From assembly GCA_027625915.1 (NCBI GenBank), contig JANTQA010000047.1, positions 16,554,001 to 16,618,000 on the forward strand: a stretch of DNA of 64,000 nucleotides. Reading direction: 5' to 3'. The notes under the pieces were generated by a model, which did not search any database, was not told the origin of the DNA, and saw only the letters and a list, made by a program, of their open reading frames with translations. This document shows, in pieces, positions 22,068 to 51,900 of the stretch. How positions within the stretch are numbered: position 1 is the stretch's first letter; each line of letters opens with the position of its first letter. Made by a program: the position numbers and the translations under genes. Origin of the DNA: Anaeramoeba flamelloides. Lineage: Eukaryota; Metamonada; Anaeramoebidae.

Positions 22068-22485
22068 TGAAAATTTTGTAAACGAATTTATAAGAACAAT
22101 TTCTTTTGTGAAATTCGATGACATAATTAGTGAAACACTTATTACAAGTAAAATTACAACAAGTGTTCAGGAACTTGAACAAAAATCTAAATGGTTTGAA
22201 AAAGATGTAATTGAAGAATTGGTACCAAAGTTTTTTAAACATTTTTTATATTTAATTTTACATTTGCTCGTCTATAACAAAGATTTAGAATTTACTTATT
22301 TTACTGAAGGAGAAGAATTTGATGAAGAAAAATTAAATTTTTTTGCAGAAGAAGAAGATAATGATGGAGGTTTTGTTCAAATCTTCCCCTTATTAACTTT
22401 CATGGAAAATAATATTCATTGTGGAATTGCCTTTCAAATTGATCCTGATATTGAAATGGAGCTAAATGAAGACCGTGAAAATTAA
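22068..22485 (+). CDS. Acidic protein exon, probably the 3' exon of the gene starting at 16187
   Basis: The frame runs from an AG acceptor at 22066-22067 (AATAG|TG) to TAA at 22483-22485, with no ATG in a good position, so an upstream exon is needed. Starting here it reads ENFVNEFIRTISFVKFDDII, then a helical stretch, a hydrophobic segment (FFKHFLYLILHLLVY) and an acidic tail (EGEEFDEEKLNFFAEEEDND, ending IDPDIEMELNEDREN). The one-base phase at the acceptor completes the two-base phase left by the donor at 16968. The family is not recognised, and the join is inference from phase, strand and composition. Confidence 0.5.
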
Positions 22486-23089
22486 AACTTAAGAAGCTGT
22501 TATTTTTTTTTTTAATCTAATAATCGATTAATTTTTAGATATTAAAATATATTTAAAATATTAATATTTTAATAACTCTTTAAATAATAAAAATTATTAT
22601 TTTTTTATTTTCTTGATAATATTTCAAAAATTTAGAATAAGCAATTTAGATGAAAGTAATTGATGAGTTTTGGATGGACTCATAACAAAAAAAGAAGAAA
22701 AGAGAAAGATCAAAAAATTAAAAAAAATTAGGAATAACGAATCATATTTTCAAAATATAATGATTTTGTAAAAAAATTAGTATAGAACTAAAAATCTGTT
22801 TACTTGTGTTTTGCTAGTATAAACAAGGACTATCCAGATTTTATGACCAGTGAATATTACTTTTATATTAACAAAACTCTTATTGACTTAAAAGAATCTT
22901 GATTCAAGATATCTTGCTTAAATTTAAAATGTAGGTTTTTTTTTTCAAAAAAATTTGAAGTTTTCGTAAAAAACTCTTTCTTTTTTCAAAATTCGAAATT
23001 TAACTTGAAAAGGCTTGAAAATCAAAATTCTCTTGCATAAAGGCCACCCCACTTGATTTTAAAAATATATTAGAGTTTGGTACAAGAGT

Positions 23090-23480
23090 ATTTATATATA
23101 TATAAATATATATCCCTGAGAAACCGTAATATACTAATTTCCTTCAAAACAAAATTTTAAATTTGAATTATTATAAAAGGATTATAAGATAATAGAATTA
23201 ATATAAAATTATCTTAGAAAGAAAAATTTATAATCAAAAAATTGTATCATTAACTACATTAAAAAAATAACTTGAAAAAAAATTTAAACATTGGAAAAAT
23301 TTTTCTTGGTTATTGTGATTTTATTATTTTTTCAGACAAATTTTAAAAAAGGAATTTTTTTTTTTTTGAAATTTATACTTTGTTCAGATTTTTCTTTTAT
23401 GATTATCGACTCTAATGCGAAGTTTATGATTTCTCGTATTTCTATACAATCTAAGTTTGGTTTATTATTAAAAATAAAGT
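23090..23480 (+). repeat. Family G repeat, fragment
   Basis: Blocks such as TTATCTTAGAAAGAAAA, AAATAACTTGAAAAAAA and TTCTTGGTTATTGTGATTTT match the longer copies at 43960-45391 and (inverted) 57546-58960. Only about 0.4 kb is present. Confidence 0.6.
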
Positions 23481-23587
23481 GAATTTTTCATTTTTGGCTG
23501 TTGATCTTTGAGTGAAATGGAGTTTAATTTAAAAATTTTAAAATTGCTTTGATAAGAATTTATGAATTAAACCACTTCCAATAACAT

Positions 23588-24650
23588 TATAAACTCAATT
23601 CCAAAAATTGGGGCACAACTTCAAAATCAATTTAATTCCAAGAAAAATGATATTTGACTCTTAAATAGAAACATTAGATATTAACGATCAATGTAAATAA
23701 TTTTAAAGTTAATTATCTATCATTTTTTTTCATTATTTTTTGATTTTTGATTTTCAATAATTTTTTTGATTTTTTTTGTATTCTTTTTTTTCAAATAAAA
23801 AAAAAATTTTCTTTTTTTTTCAAAACATTTCGAAAATCTCAAAATCACTTTAAAATAAAATTTAAAAGTTTTCATTCTGATCACAAAAAAAATTTTTTTT
23901 TCTCTCAAAAAGAAAAAAGATTCTTTTTTTATCGAGAAAAAAATTTTTTGAAAAAAAATCATGATATGGTGTGCTAGGACACATGGCCTACAAACAGACC
24001 TTATTATTATTAATGGAAGTGTGAATACTGAATGTATTATTAATGATATTATCAAAAAAATCAAAGGAAATTCAACTCGCTAATTCAGAATTTTGTGAGT
24101 TGAAATGGACCTTCCAAAAGGATGGAGCTTGTCCACAAACCTCAAAAAAAAACTCAAACTTACTTAAATCGGGGATGTAATGTTCTGGACCCTTGACCCC
24201 CAATTCCACAAATTTAAATCCAATTGGGAATTTATGGATACTAAACTGAAAAATTGTAACCAAAAAACGAAGAAGAATTTTTAAAATTTTCACTAATGTA
24301 TGGAATACTTTGAGTTGGGAAACCTAAGATAATTAGTAAACTCTATATTTAAAAGGATAGATTTAGTTATCAAAAGACAAGCTGAATCTATTAATAGTTT
24401 TTATTAATTTTTCTTTCAATAAAAATGGATTTTTTGGTAACCGTGTTCCAAAAATAGGGGCACACTTTTTTTTATTTTTTCTTTTTTATTTTTCGAATTG
24501 AATTTTAAATTTACTATAAAATATATAAATAGTATTAATTAAATATTTTCGGGTCTTTTATTATTTTAATGTTCAAGTATCATGTATTTTGGAGTATATT
24601 TTTATTAATGTAATTTTTTTTTGTGTCCCATTTTTTGGAATTGAGTTTAA
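23588..24650 (+). mobile_element. Tc1/mariner transposon relic with transposase fragment
   Basis: The ends AAACTCAATTCCAAAAATTG (left) and the inverse of AAACTCAATTCCAAAAAATG (right) form terminal inverted repeats about 1.06 kb apart. Between them the plus strand encodes a decayed DD(E/D) transposase. One frame reads TDLIIINGSVNTECIINDII. Another, from about 24100, reads WTFQKDGACPQTSKK, then PNSTNLNPIGNLW and VTKKRRR. These match the family motifs QDGAPxHTSKK and PxSPDLNPIENLW. Several stops and at least one frame change occur, and the catalytic Glu of IENLW is Gly here, so it is inactive. The N-terminal half is missing. Confidence 0.75.
24441..24650. mobile_element. Short TIR element at the right end of the Tc1/mariner relic
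   Basis: GTTCCAAAAATAGGGGCACAC (24444 on) is inverted at the right end as TTGTGTCCCATTTTTTGGAA. The spacing is about 210 bp, a MITE-sized unit sharing its right end with the larger relic. It may be nested or an internal-deletion derivative. Confidence 0.5.
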
Positions 24651-25127
24651 ATTGAGTCAACATTTTTGAAAAATAGTTTAGTTAATTTTCACAATTTGTA
24701 CAAAAAAAAAGTATTATACAGGAAGAAATTGACCGAGTATATTGATTTACATCCACTTGTAAGACATGAAAATAATTTTGAAAAAAACAAAACTAATTAA
24801 ATATAAACAAATTCTATCATTTCTGGTTTCTTTTCAATTTATTTAGTTTATGAATTATAATATTTTTTATTTAATCTTTTGTTTAAAGAAATGTATTTCT
24901 TGTAAAAAATAATAAATTATAGATATAAGCAATAAATATAATTGATAATAATAAAAATAGATATAATTATAATTATTTAAATGTAAAAAATCAATATAAA
25001 CTATTTTGAATACAAAAAAATTTTTTGATCTTCATTTATATATTAAAATTTTAGATCTTATTTTTTTTAATAAACTTAAATATTTATTATTTAAAGAATT
25101 TTATTTTCTTATCTTTATAAAAAACAA

Positions 25128-34352
<9,225 letters not shown>

Positions 34353-35911
34353 TTGATGAAGAGACTAAAAAAAGAATAAAAATAAGTTAAAAAAAAATGA
34401 TTTGTCGTTTTGTCATTATCTTTTTTAAGGTAAGTCCATTTTGGTTGAACCTTTTCAAGAGTACATATTATCTTGACTGATAATATTGTAAACTCTTTAA
34501 CACAAAAACTTCCTATCAGCTTTTTATAAGGCTTTTTTTTTGATTTTAACTCATCTACTCTTGTCAAAATAATCCATAGAGAAAAGTTTATTCCATTTTT
34601 CAAAATCAAAAGTTTATTTTTTGTTATATAAGTCCTATAAGTTAAAAAAATCAAAGAAACCAACAATAAATAAAAAGTAAATCTGGTACTGATTTCTAAA
34701 GATTCTATTATTGTAAAAAAGAAATTCTAAAATTTAAGGAGCACATTTGAAGAATTTATCTCGAAAAATAGAGTAAAATTTTGATAAAAATTTGATCTAT
34801 CAAAATAACACAAAAAAATTTAAAAAAAAATGAAGAGAATATTAGGAAAAATTTTGAACAAATGTAATTCCTAATTTCATATTTGCTTGACAAATATCAA
34901 GGTTTTTTGCTTCAAAATTGATTTGAACTTAGTTATACTACTGTAAAGTGAATAAGATCTTGTATTTGAACAAGAAGAAAAAAATCACGGATTTCATTTT
35001 GATAAAAGGATTAAGGTCTTTTGGGAAATATTTTTTGATCAATTTACTGTCGATACTAAATTTTCAGAATGTATTATAATAGAAAAAAGGTATTCCAATA
35101 TCTTGTTTATAGTCGTTGATATGTTAACTGATTGATCTTCAAATTTACTTTAATTCAATATTTATTCCTTAAAAAAAAAAAAAAGTTTATCTTATAAATT
35201 ATGTGATTATTATGAAATTTTTGAAAAAAGAATATTTTATATTTTGTACAATTTACATTAATTGAAGATCAAACCACAAATAATAATTAAAATCTTAACA
35301 ATATATTAAGGTATGTATTACCATACCCAAACCGGAAAAAAAAACGTGTGATATTTTTGTAAATGATTAAAGGTTGGCAAAATGGGTTATATAGACCACT
35401 ATATAAAAAATAAAGATAACAATACGGGTTCAGAAAAAGAACATTTAAAAATTTCTTTTATGAATTTTCTTCAAATTTTCAAAAAAAAAAATAGTTTGAT
35501 AAGGTGTGAGGAGTTTGTACTTTCGAAAAAACAAAAAAAAATCACAAAAATAATAGGTAATATTGTGAAAATAGCCCAGATATACTTTATAAACACATGG
35601 TGAAAAATAAAATTTATATCTCTTTTTTTATCGATATTTTATACCTTAAATGGTCATAGAGATTAACAAGAATCAAAAAAAAAAGAGTAAATATGATATT
35701 ACTAATACAATTTTCAATTATTAAAAATGAAATTCAAAAAAATAATAATAAAATCTGAAAATGTTTCTCAAAAAAATAGAGAGAACCTTCGAGTTAATTT
35801 CTCAATAAAAAAAATCAAAAAATTAAAGTAGAAATTGTATAAAATCAAAAAAATATACATTATAGTATTGGGCACTGTATTTGATGTTTCATAAGAAGAA
35901 AACAATTGTTT

Positions 35912-36114
35912 TATTGGAAGTTCCACTTTTAATTTTACAAACTTTCAACGAAATTTAAGGTACTAAACAAATCTCAAATAAAGGTAAATATTTCGGAATT
36001 GTAATTTAACCAAATTATTTTACTAGAATTCTAAATTTTGTACCTTAATTTGAGATTTTTTTGTACCTTAACTTTTGTTGACAGTATGTGTGATTAAAAG
36101 TGGAACTGGCTATA
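35912..36114. mobile_element. Family A palindromic TA-flanked MITE, copy 5
   Basis: Palindrome with GTTCCACTTTTAA on the left and TTAAAAGTGGAACTGGC on the right, TA at 35912-35913 and 36113-36114. The left tip has decayed (TTGGA for CAGTC). Confidence 0.75.
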
Positions 36115-36115
36115 T

Positions 36116-37054
36116 TTAAGGGACTAGTCTCCATTAATTTTTTTTTTTGACCAATAACTAAATAAGGAATCCTTATCTTGAAATATGTTTAGAATTGAAA
36201 ATAGACAGGTTTTTTTAATGTTAGAACTTTTATTTCTTGTTTTTGTAAAATTTTATAATTCTGTCAAAAAAAGTGACTTTTAAAAATTTTTTTTTGAAAA
36301 AGATCTTTAAATGATGATAATTTTTTGATTAATTTTGGATTTAATTATTTTCTCAAAATTTATATTTATTCTCATTTTTAAAAACGAAAAAATAATTTAA
36401 AATTGGTGAATATTTTCTCCTTCACTTCTTTTCATCCAACTTGACTCTATAAAGAACTCAATTTGACTTGTCAATAATTACTTTTTTAAAAAATAGTTCT
36501 GATTCTTTTCTTTTATTTTTTTTGACTCTGACAAAAACTTTTGGGATGGTAATTTGGGAATACTTAAAAAAACTTCAAATTCAACAAAAATAAAAGAGGG
36601 TAAACTGAAAAGGTAGATTTATGAAAAAAAAGAATGGTACAATATAAAAAAAGAAAATATTTTATTAAGAGTAAAGCATATATTGTATATTTTTTTGGAA
36701 TCAAACTATGTTTTCATGCAAATCCATAAAAACCCCTTCATGTTTATTTTTCAAACTATTTTTTTGTATGTCTTCCACAAACATAACAGGGTTTTGCTTT
36801 TTTGCTCATATTCTTTTTATTTTTTGTATTTTTGTTAAAAGTTGAAAAAAAGCAACTTTCAAAAAAGTGAAAAAATGTAAAAATTTTTTATTTCTATAAA
36901 AACAATAACTAATTTAATGAATGCCATTTAGCAAGATTTCATTAATATACTAAGAATTTTTTCACTTTGATTTCAAATCTAAGTAATTGGCAAAAAAAAT
37001 TCTAAATCTCTATTAAATTTTCCTAAAAAAATTTAATATAGACTAGTCCCTTAA
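36116..37054 (+). mobile_element. Family B, ~0.93 kb TTAA-flanked piggyBac-like MITE, copy 2
   Basis: Perfect TTAA occurs at both edges (36116-36119, 37051-37054). The terminal inverted repeats GGGACTAGTCT(CC/AT)ATTAA are followed by T-rich sequence. The element (36120-37050, 931 bp) is the inverse of the one at 1783-2720 over its full length. There is no transposase. It lies one base past the end of a family A MITE. Confidence 0.82.
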
Positions 37055-37161
37055 AAGATTTATTTTATAATCTTAAAGGTGGTTTATTTTAAAGCACTTG
37101 TTTTAAGCTTAGTGTACTAATGTTTTCAACTACTGCACAATTAACAAACAATCAGAATTTC

Positions 37162-37595
37162 CCCTTCCGGTAAAAAAGTGAAACAGGAATAAAAGTTCAA
37201 CTCAATTTTTAATCGAGAAACTTACTGAAAATGAAAAGTAAAATCAATTCATAGAAGAAACCAAAAAGCTTCAAATAATAATCCAAAGATTATTTTGAAA
37301 TGAACCAATAAAAGTAATTTAAATCTCTCTTGATTATCGAAATCTGAAGAGTGGTTTTGGAGATCAGAAAAATAGTCAATTTTTTGAACAAATTTTTAAT
37401 AATTGATCAATCAAAGAAAAATCTACTTAACAAAAGATAGGATTAAAAAAATTGTTTTTGTGTTAAGTTCTCCATTTTATCTTGAATAATTTATTTTTCT
37501 TTTATTAATTTATTTTTCTTGTAATTAAGTAAAGTTTTTGTGATTCTATTAAGGTTTCCAATTAAAAACTGTGTTGAGCTTTTTTTCCAAAATGG
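37162..37595 (-). mobile_element. Family C MITE, reversed copy with intact ends
   Basis: Left end GGTAAAAAAGTGAAACAGGA; right end the inverse, GTGTTGAGCTTTTTTTCC. The interior GGTTTTGGAGATCAGAAAAA is reversed relative to the 40.1 kb copy. Confidence 0.72.
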
Positions 37596-38692
37596 TTTAT
37601 ATTTTATTTAGCTTGTTTATATGATACCTTTATCTTATGTTTCTTGAGTTATCTTTTAAATTCAGAACTTGAAATTACAAAACAAATATGTAAAATTAAG
37701 TACAAACCTTAATTTCCACTCATTTTAAAGTCATGGGAAAAATCTCAGAAATATGAGAAATAAATTTCCTTTTCCTCGACCTAAAAAAAACTTTTGTAAA
37801 CAGACAAATTCAAATAAATTTATTAAAATTTTGAATTCAGATCCCAACATAAAAATATTGATAAACTCAACTTTTAAAACAAATAAAGAAAAAGAACCTT
37901 TTGAAGTCAAATTAATTTTACCAAGTTTCTAAAAATGTAAACAAATAAAATACTTTTCTCAAATCATCTGTAAAAAAATTTACAAATATTGAAATTATAC
38001 AAAAGTAAAAATTTTCAGAGTTTTATTGGATTTTAACTGTAAAACCCAAAGTGGTTATTAATAAAAAATCTCGGTCGAGTTGAAAAAGTTTAATAATCTT
38101 CTTTATTTAAACTCAAAACAGTTAAATTTGTCATTAATTTAAATCACCCCATTTGATATTTAGAAATGGAATGATCTCAAAAATTTTAGAATTGATCTTC
38201 CAAATTTTGATGAATTGTTTTTTAAAAAATATTTTGATTATTTTGACTATTGAAAACACACATGTTTTCAGGAGTTTTCATTGTTGTCCGAACACAAAGT
38301 TGTAAGAAATAAAATAAAACAATCTTATTTTAATTGAATTTGAATTTTTTTGCTTTTATTTGCATCAAAGAATTGAAAAGTCTTTGAATGAAAGGATCAC
38401 CCAACTTCTTTCAATTAATAGACAATGAGTTCAAAAGTCAAATTTCTCTCAAAATTGATAACTATTTTGACAAAAAGATAATTTTTAAATAATAAGAAAA
38501 AGAATTAAATAAGTCAAGTTGAAACATCAAAATGAGAAAGATTGAATTTTCAGGAACCAATTACTCTTTTTTACAATAAAAACTAAGCTTCAAAATTAAA
38601 TACTTCGTATAACTTTATAATAAATATGTCAAAAATATAACATCAGAAATTTATTTTTTTAAAATTGTCAAAAAAAACAAATAACACATCAG

Positions 38693-46824
<8,132 letters not shown>

Positions 46825-48923
46825 TTCTTCAATATAAAATAAAAATCTTGCTGTATTTAAAAAAAAATGCAATTAGATCCACCGTCAATTTCAAAAAGTG
46901 GAAATGTGCAGTGTTGAAGAACGCTAACCAAATCATTACATTTGGGTTGTAAGGCCTTTTTATTTGTACTTGTCAAAACTTTTCGTTTTAATTTTTTGAA
47001 AATAACTTTATGTTCAAAGTTTCGTGGCATTTTATTTTAACCTAACCTTCTACTTTTGAATTATTTTTTTATTTTTGATTACACAAATTTTATTTATGAT
47101 AGCTTTTTTTACTCATTTTTGTTATTTTTTTTTAATTCAATAATAAAAAAATCAAATTCTTATTATTTTTAAAAACTATTCGATTCGTTTGGTATTTTTA
47201 TTTTAAAAATAAATAAAAATAAAAATAAAATTTTAATTGTTGAAAGATTCTATTGTTTTTTTTTTATTAAAATGATGCTTAAAGTATCCCTTTAACAATC
47301 ATGTACAGCAAATCTTATTTTATAAAATGGTTTATTTTTTAAAGAGAGAATGTTGAAGTGGATAAATTCGTTATCCTGAATTCTAAGATTGAAGATAGTT
47401 ATTCTTAAAACGTCTTTTAAACTTACTGTTGACAGAAAAATTTTGGAAAAAGAAAAATAGTTGTACACAATTTTTAACCGGGAACATTAGTAAAATTAAA
47501 AATCAAATCCTATTGATAACTAGGTGAATTTTATATAAATCCAGGTTTAAGTGTGTCACAAGTTCATTAATATATGGTGTCGAGAATACTGATTTGAGTG
47601 GTTGATAACTAAAGTAGATCATGCTATTTTAACAAAAATCCAAGTTTTGGTAAAGTTTACTATTAATTCTGAAAATGGTAATTTTTACACTTGCTTGAGA
47701 TTATAAGAGATAAGGTTTTGAAAAAAGTAGAATTACATTAATCGTTATTCTAATAAGTAGATTATTGTAATTTTCTTTTCATTATTTTACAAACGAAAGA
47801 AATTAAAAATCATTTTCAGTAATGTTCAAAATTAAAATTGCTCTACAACTATTTTTTTCTTTCCAACATTTTTCTCTCAACAGTTATTTGGTTTTTTCAA
47901 AGAAAATATTTTGTTTATTTTCTTATGTTTGTAAAATTAGATCAAAATTTTCAATATTATTTGATCACTCAAACTCTCAACGATTCATAAAAGTGAGATT
48001 TCATAAAAATCAATTAGTTTTTTCCAAATTTTTCTTTTTCTTGTTTTTATGATCAAAAAATCAAAAAAAAAAGGATCAGATCTTTTTTTTACAAGAAAAC
48101 AATTGGGCAAAACAGATTCTTATCAAAATGATAATTCACTTAAAAAAATTGGAAAGCTAATCTAATTTTGAAGTTTAGTTGACTCTTTTAAAGAAATATG
48201 TGGTCTTGTGTGTCCTTCACAAAAAAAAACAAAAAGTAATTTTTTCTTCTAAAAATTGTTTTCCATTTTTCAGAAACTTCTTTGAATTGGGAAGAAAATA
48301 TGATCAAGAGTAATTTGTATTGTTAAGTGTTCTTCTGTTTTCTGAATTGATGAATTTTCGTTCCCTTTTAACAAAAAAAGTGAAAGTTTTTTCAAAAGAG
48401 ATCAGTAAAAAAGATTGTTTAAAAAATAAAAAATCTCTAAAATATATCAAATTCCCCATTTTAAATGTTTACTTATTTTTTTAAAAAGAAATACCATTTT
48501 GCTGTTCCATCTTTTTTCAAGTTTTTGAAACTTCTCTGTACTAATTGAAGAACCTCAAGCCTCGACTAAAATTGATTTTTTGAAACAGTTCCAAAAGAGA
48601 AAAGTTGATAAAATTTTTTTCACAACAATTAACCAAAGCAACACAAATTGCACCCAAAAGAAAGTACAACCAAACAAATTTTTTGTGTGAAATTTTTAGG
48701 AAATGGAAATTACAAAAAAATCAATTAAAAGGAAAATTAAAATACTTGTCAATCAAATTTCCTTTGTGTTCAAAAAAAAAATTTTTCAAAAAGGATGACA
48801 AAATAAAAGAACAGTAAAACATGACCAAAAAACAGCAATCACTTTACTTTAACCAAATATATCTAATTTTGAGACTTATTTAGATATTTATCATTTTATT
48901 TTTTTTTTCAAATCCCTTTTGAA
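46825..48923. other. Spacer between NDR kinase and the SBBP receptor-like gene
   Basis: No gene or intact element is seen. Around 47447-47515 there is a remnant resembling the left end of family C (TTTTTAACCGGGAACATTAG). Frames at 47822-48052 and 48605-48817 are compositionally random, the second lacking ATG. Confidence 0.5.
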
Positions 48924-51900
48924 ATGTTCCAAAATCGACACATTAAAAAAAATTTCCAACAAATCAATTGGATTGTGTTTTTTCTTGTTTTTGGACTCAC
49001 GATTGGGGCACATGAGAACCACGTTTTCCAAGCAAATACTTATCAAAGCCAAGATCTTTTGCAAAAAAATCACTACCAAGAGGCTTTTCCGAAACAACAT
49101 TATAAACATAAGTATGGGAATGAGAAAAAGCAAATGGAAAAAATGGAACAAAAAGTCCACTTAAAGAGTATACTTTACCCATTAGAAGATGGAAAGGGTG
49201 GTCATGAGTATCGGTGCAAAACATTTCAGCAATTGGACTTCCGTTTTACAAAAGACCAGATCACCTTGTTGGCAAAAAATGATTTGATAAAAATAAAATT
49301 CTTGAATTCGAGTCTCGCCGATTTGCAACCAAACCACAAACTAAAATCTGTAACAAGCCTGATTAACTCGCTGACTAGTCTCCAAAATTTGCCAAATTAT
49401 GAGTCTGTAACTTACAAAAGCATCTTGCCTGGTATCGATGTTGAATATTCTGTCACTGAAAATGGGCTCAAGTCAAGCTATTTTTTACAAAAAGCCATTC
49501 TTTATCAAGACATCAAAATCCAATATAGCATCAAAAACCGCAACACTCGGCTGGTGGTGGGCAAAGATGGCTCTCTTTTGTTTGTAAACAAGATGACAAA
49601 TCAAATAATTTTGCAAGAATCTGTCCCGATTTTTATTCAAAACTCAAAACAAATAGTTGGTTCCTTTGAAATTATTGATCAAAAGAATTCAATTGTCGTT
49701 TTTCAATTAGAAAACTTTTCACAAAGGCTGCTTGCCAACCAACCTTTAATCATTGATCCAAATTTTTCAACATTTTATGGTGGAAGCGAAATAGACACCG
49801 GGCAAGCAATCCAGGTGGACAAAGACTACAACACGTATATAACTGGCGAAACAAGAAGTGCCAATTTCCAGACTACCCCAGGAAGCCTGTCAGTGAATTA
49901 CACAAACCACCAAGACGTTTTTGTGATGAAACTGGACGATTCACATAACCTCTTATGGTCAACCTTTCTCGGTTCAGATGCCGCCGACTACATTGGCTCT
50001 CTGGCGTTGGACTCCAACGGCAACCCTCTCATAACTGGCTATAGTTATAATACCAACCTCGGCCCAAAGCTATTTCCAACAACACCTGGTGCATATCAAT
50101 CCTCATGTTTCGTTACGAGCAGGGTGCCCTTTGTTTCAAAAATCTCTTCCTCTGGTGACCAATTAGTGTTCTCGACATTATTGTGTCCTAATGAAACAGC
50201 AAAGGGTAATTTTTTTTTTTTTTTTTTCACTTTTTGCTTTTATTGTTGTAAACAAATTTATCTCTTTTGCGATAATTTTTAAAAACTTGCAATTATCAAA
50301 AAAGTGGAAAATTTTTTGTCAGTCCACTGTTCAGAATCTTTTTGAACAATTTAAAGTGTAACCCAACCAAAAACACTTTATAGTTTTTGAGATTATTGCC
50401 ATTTGCCACTTAATAAATGAAAATTTATTTTGCCAAGATCATTTTCATAAAAAAAAGCAAATGTAAATTTTTTGGACAATTTTTTCCAATAGTTCCTGAC
50501 AATTAGAGAAAAAAAGTGTAACGCGGTTTGTAATCGGGAACCTTGATAGCAACTGAAAAGCAATACCAATTAAGAAAAGAAAAAATCAATGATATAAAGA
50601 CAAAATGGTGGATTAAAATCAACATCAGTTTTTTTTAAGATTATCTTTTGAGAAATGGTTTTTGAATTGGATTGATCAATTATTAAAAAATTTGTTCAAA
50701 AAATTGACTATTTTTGAGATCTCCACAACAACTCTCACAGATTTCGAGAAAACAGAGATCTTAATTGTTTTTACTAATTCAAGTAAAAATAATATAATGG
50801 GTTATTATTTAAAGTTAATTAGTTTCTTCTATTAATTGATTTTGCTTTTCGTTTTCAGGTTCTATTAAGGTTTCCTATTACATATCATTTTGAACTTTTT
50901 TTCCCAAATGGTAAAAGTTATTATTTGAAAAAATGCAAGGTATTGAACAAAATCAATTAAAAATTATAATTTAAGAGATTTAATTTGGCTATTTCCTTAT
51001 TGAAAAATTGAAATAAAAATATAATTTTTTTTAATTTGGATTTATGAGAACTAGAGCAGAGGCTCAAAACTGGTGTCTTAATATTTTAAGTGTTTTTTTT
51101 ACTAAATTTGTTATTTTGTCAAAAACTTTAAAACTTTTACGATGCGCCCGGGCGGGGAAGGTTTCAAAAAACAAAAACAAGTTACTTAATAGCAAAAAAT
51201 TCAATTTAATAAACAAATAAATATGTTTTAGTGCTTTTTTTGTATTTTTTGATTTCTGAAAATTATTGTCGATTTTAAAATTTCTGTTTCAACCCAAAAC
51301 ATTTTTATTCTTCTATTAAATCGATTTTTTTATTATAGAAACATTAAATTGTTTAACACGCAACCTCTGCTTTGTGGGGCGCTATCGGAAAAGTTTATAG
51401 TTTTTGGAAAAATTACAAATTTAGTAAAAAAAACACTTAAAATATTAAGACACCAGTTTTGAGCCTCTGCTCTAGTTCTCATAAATCCAAATTAAAAAAA
51501 ATAAAATTTCTCCCAAAAATTACGTCAACAAAGAAGATCAAAATTAAATATCAAGGTTTTCCTTTTCTAATTGGTTTTGTAAAGATATTTTAATTGTTTT
51601 TTTTTTTTTAATAAATTTTCTTTAAATACTCCTTTCTCTCAATAAATAAATAAATAAAAAGATCTTTGTATTTTTTCATTTAATTAGAGGAAAAAATATT
51701 TGGGGAAATTTGAAATAAAAACTTTTCATTTATTAATTGGAAAATGTCAGTAATTGTTATTGGTGATTCAATAAAGTTGGAAAAAAAAAAAAAAAAAAAA
51801 CAGTATTACTTTGTGTTGAAAAATAAATCAAAAAAATTTTTCGTTCACTTTCTAAAAAAAATTAAAAGATCTTGCAAATTTTACACTCTTTAATATATCA

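Larger units (their letters stand above)
22486..25127. other. Convergent intergenic region between the acidic-protein gene and RUVBL2
   Basis: It holds a family G repeat fragment (about 23090-23480) and a Tc1/mariner relic (23588-24650) with a small inverted-repeat element at its right end. The short frames at 23291-23482 and 23720-24064 are low-complexity Phe/Lys-rich sequence. Confidence 0.55.
34353..38692. other. Divergent spacer between RUVBL2 and the NDR kinase
   Basis: No gene is recognised. It holds a family A MITE (35912-36114), the better-preserved TTAA element (36116-37054) placed directly against it, and a reversed family C MITE (37162-37595). Promoters for both flanking genes must lie here, but no element could be identified in such AT-rich sequence. 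A 73-codon frame at 35382-35603 is noted but unsupported. Confidence 0.55.

Noticed and set aside
23720-24064. Overlapping Phe/Lys-rich frames on both strands
   Set aside because: Low-complexity homopolymer sequence within the Tc1/mariner relic.
35382-35603. 73-codon frame MGYIDHYIKNKDNN in the RUVBL2-NDR spacer
   Set aside because: It has an ATG and moderate composition but no splice-compatible partner, no recognisable domain and no repeat context; chance is as likely.
48605-48817. 70-codon Lys-rich frame upstream of the SBBP gene
   Set aside because: No ATG, low complexity and no link to the downstream exon.
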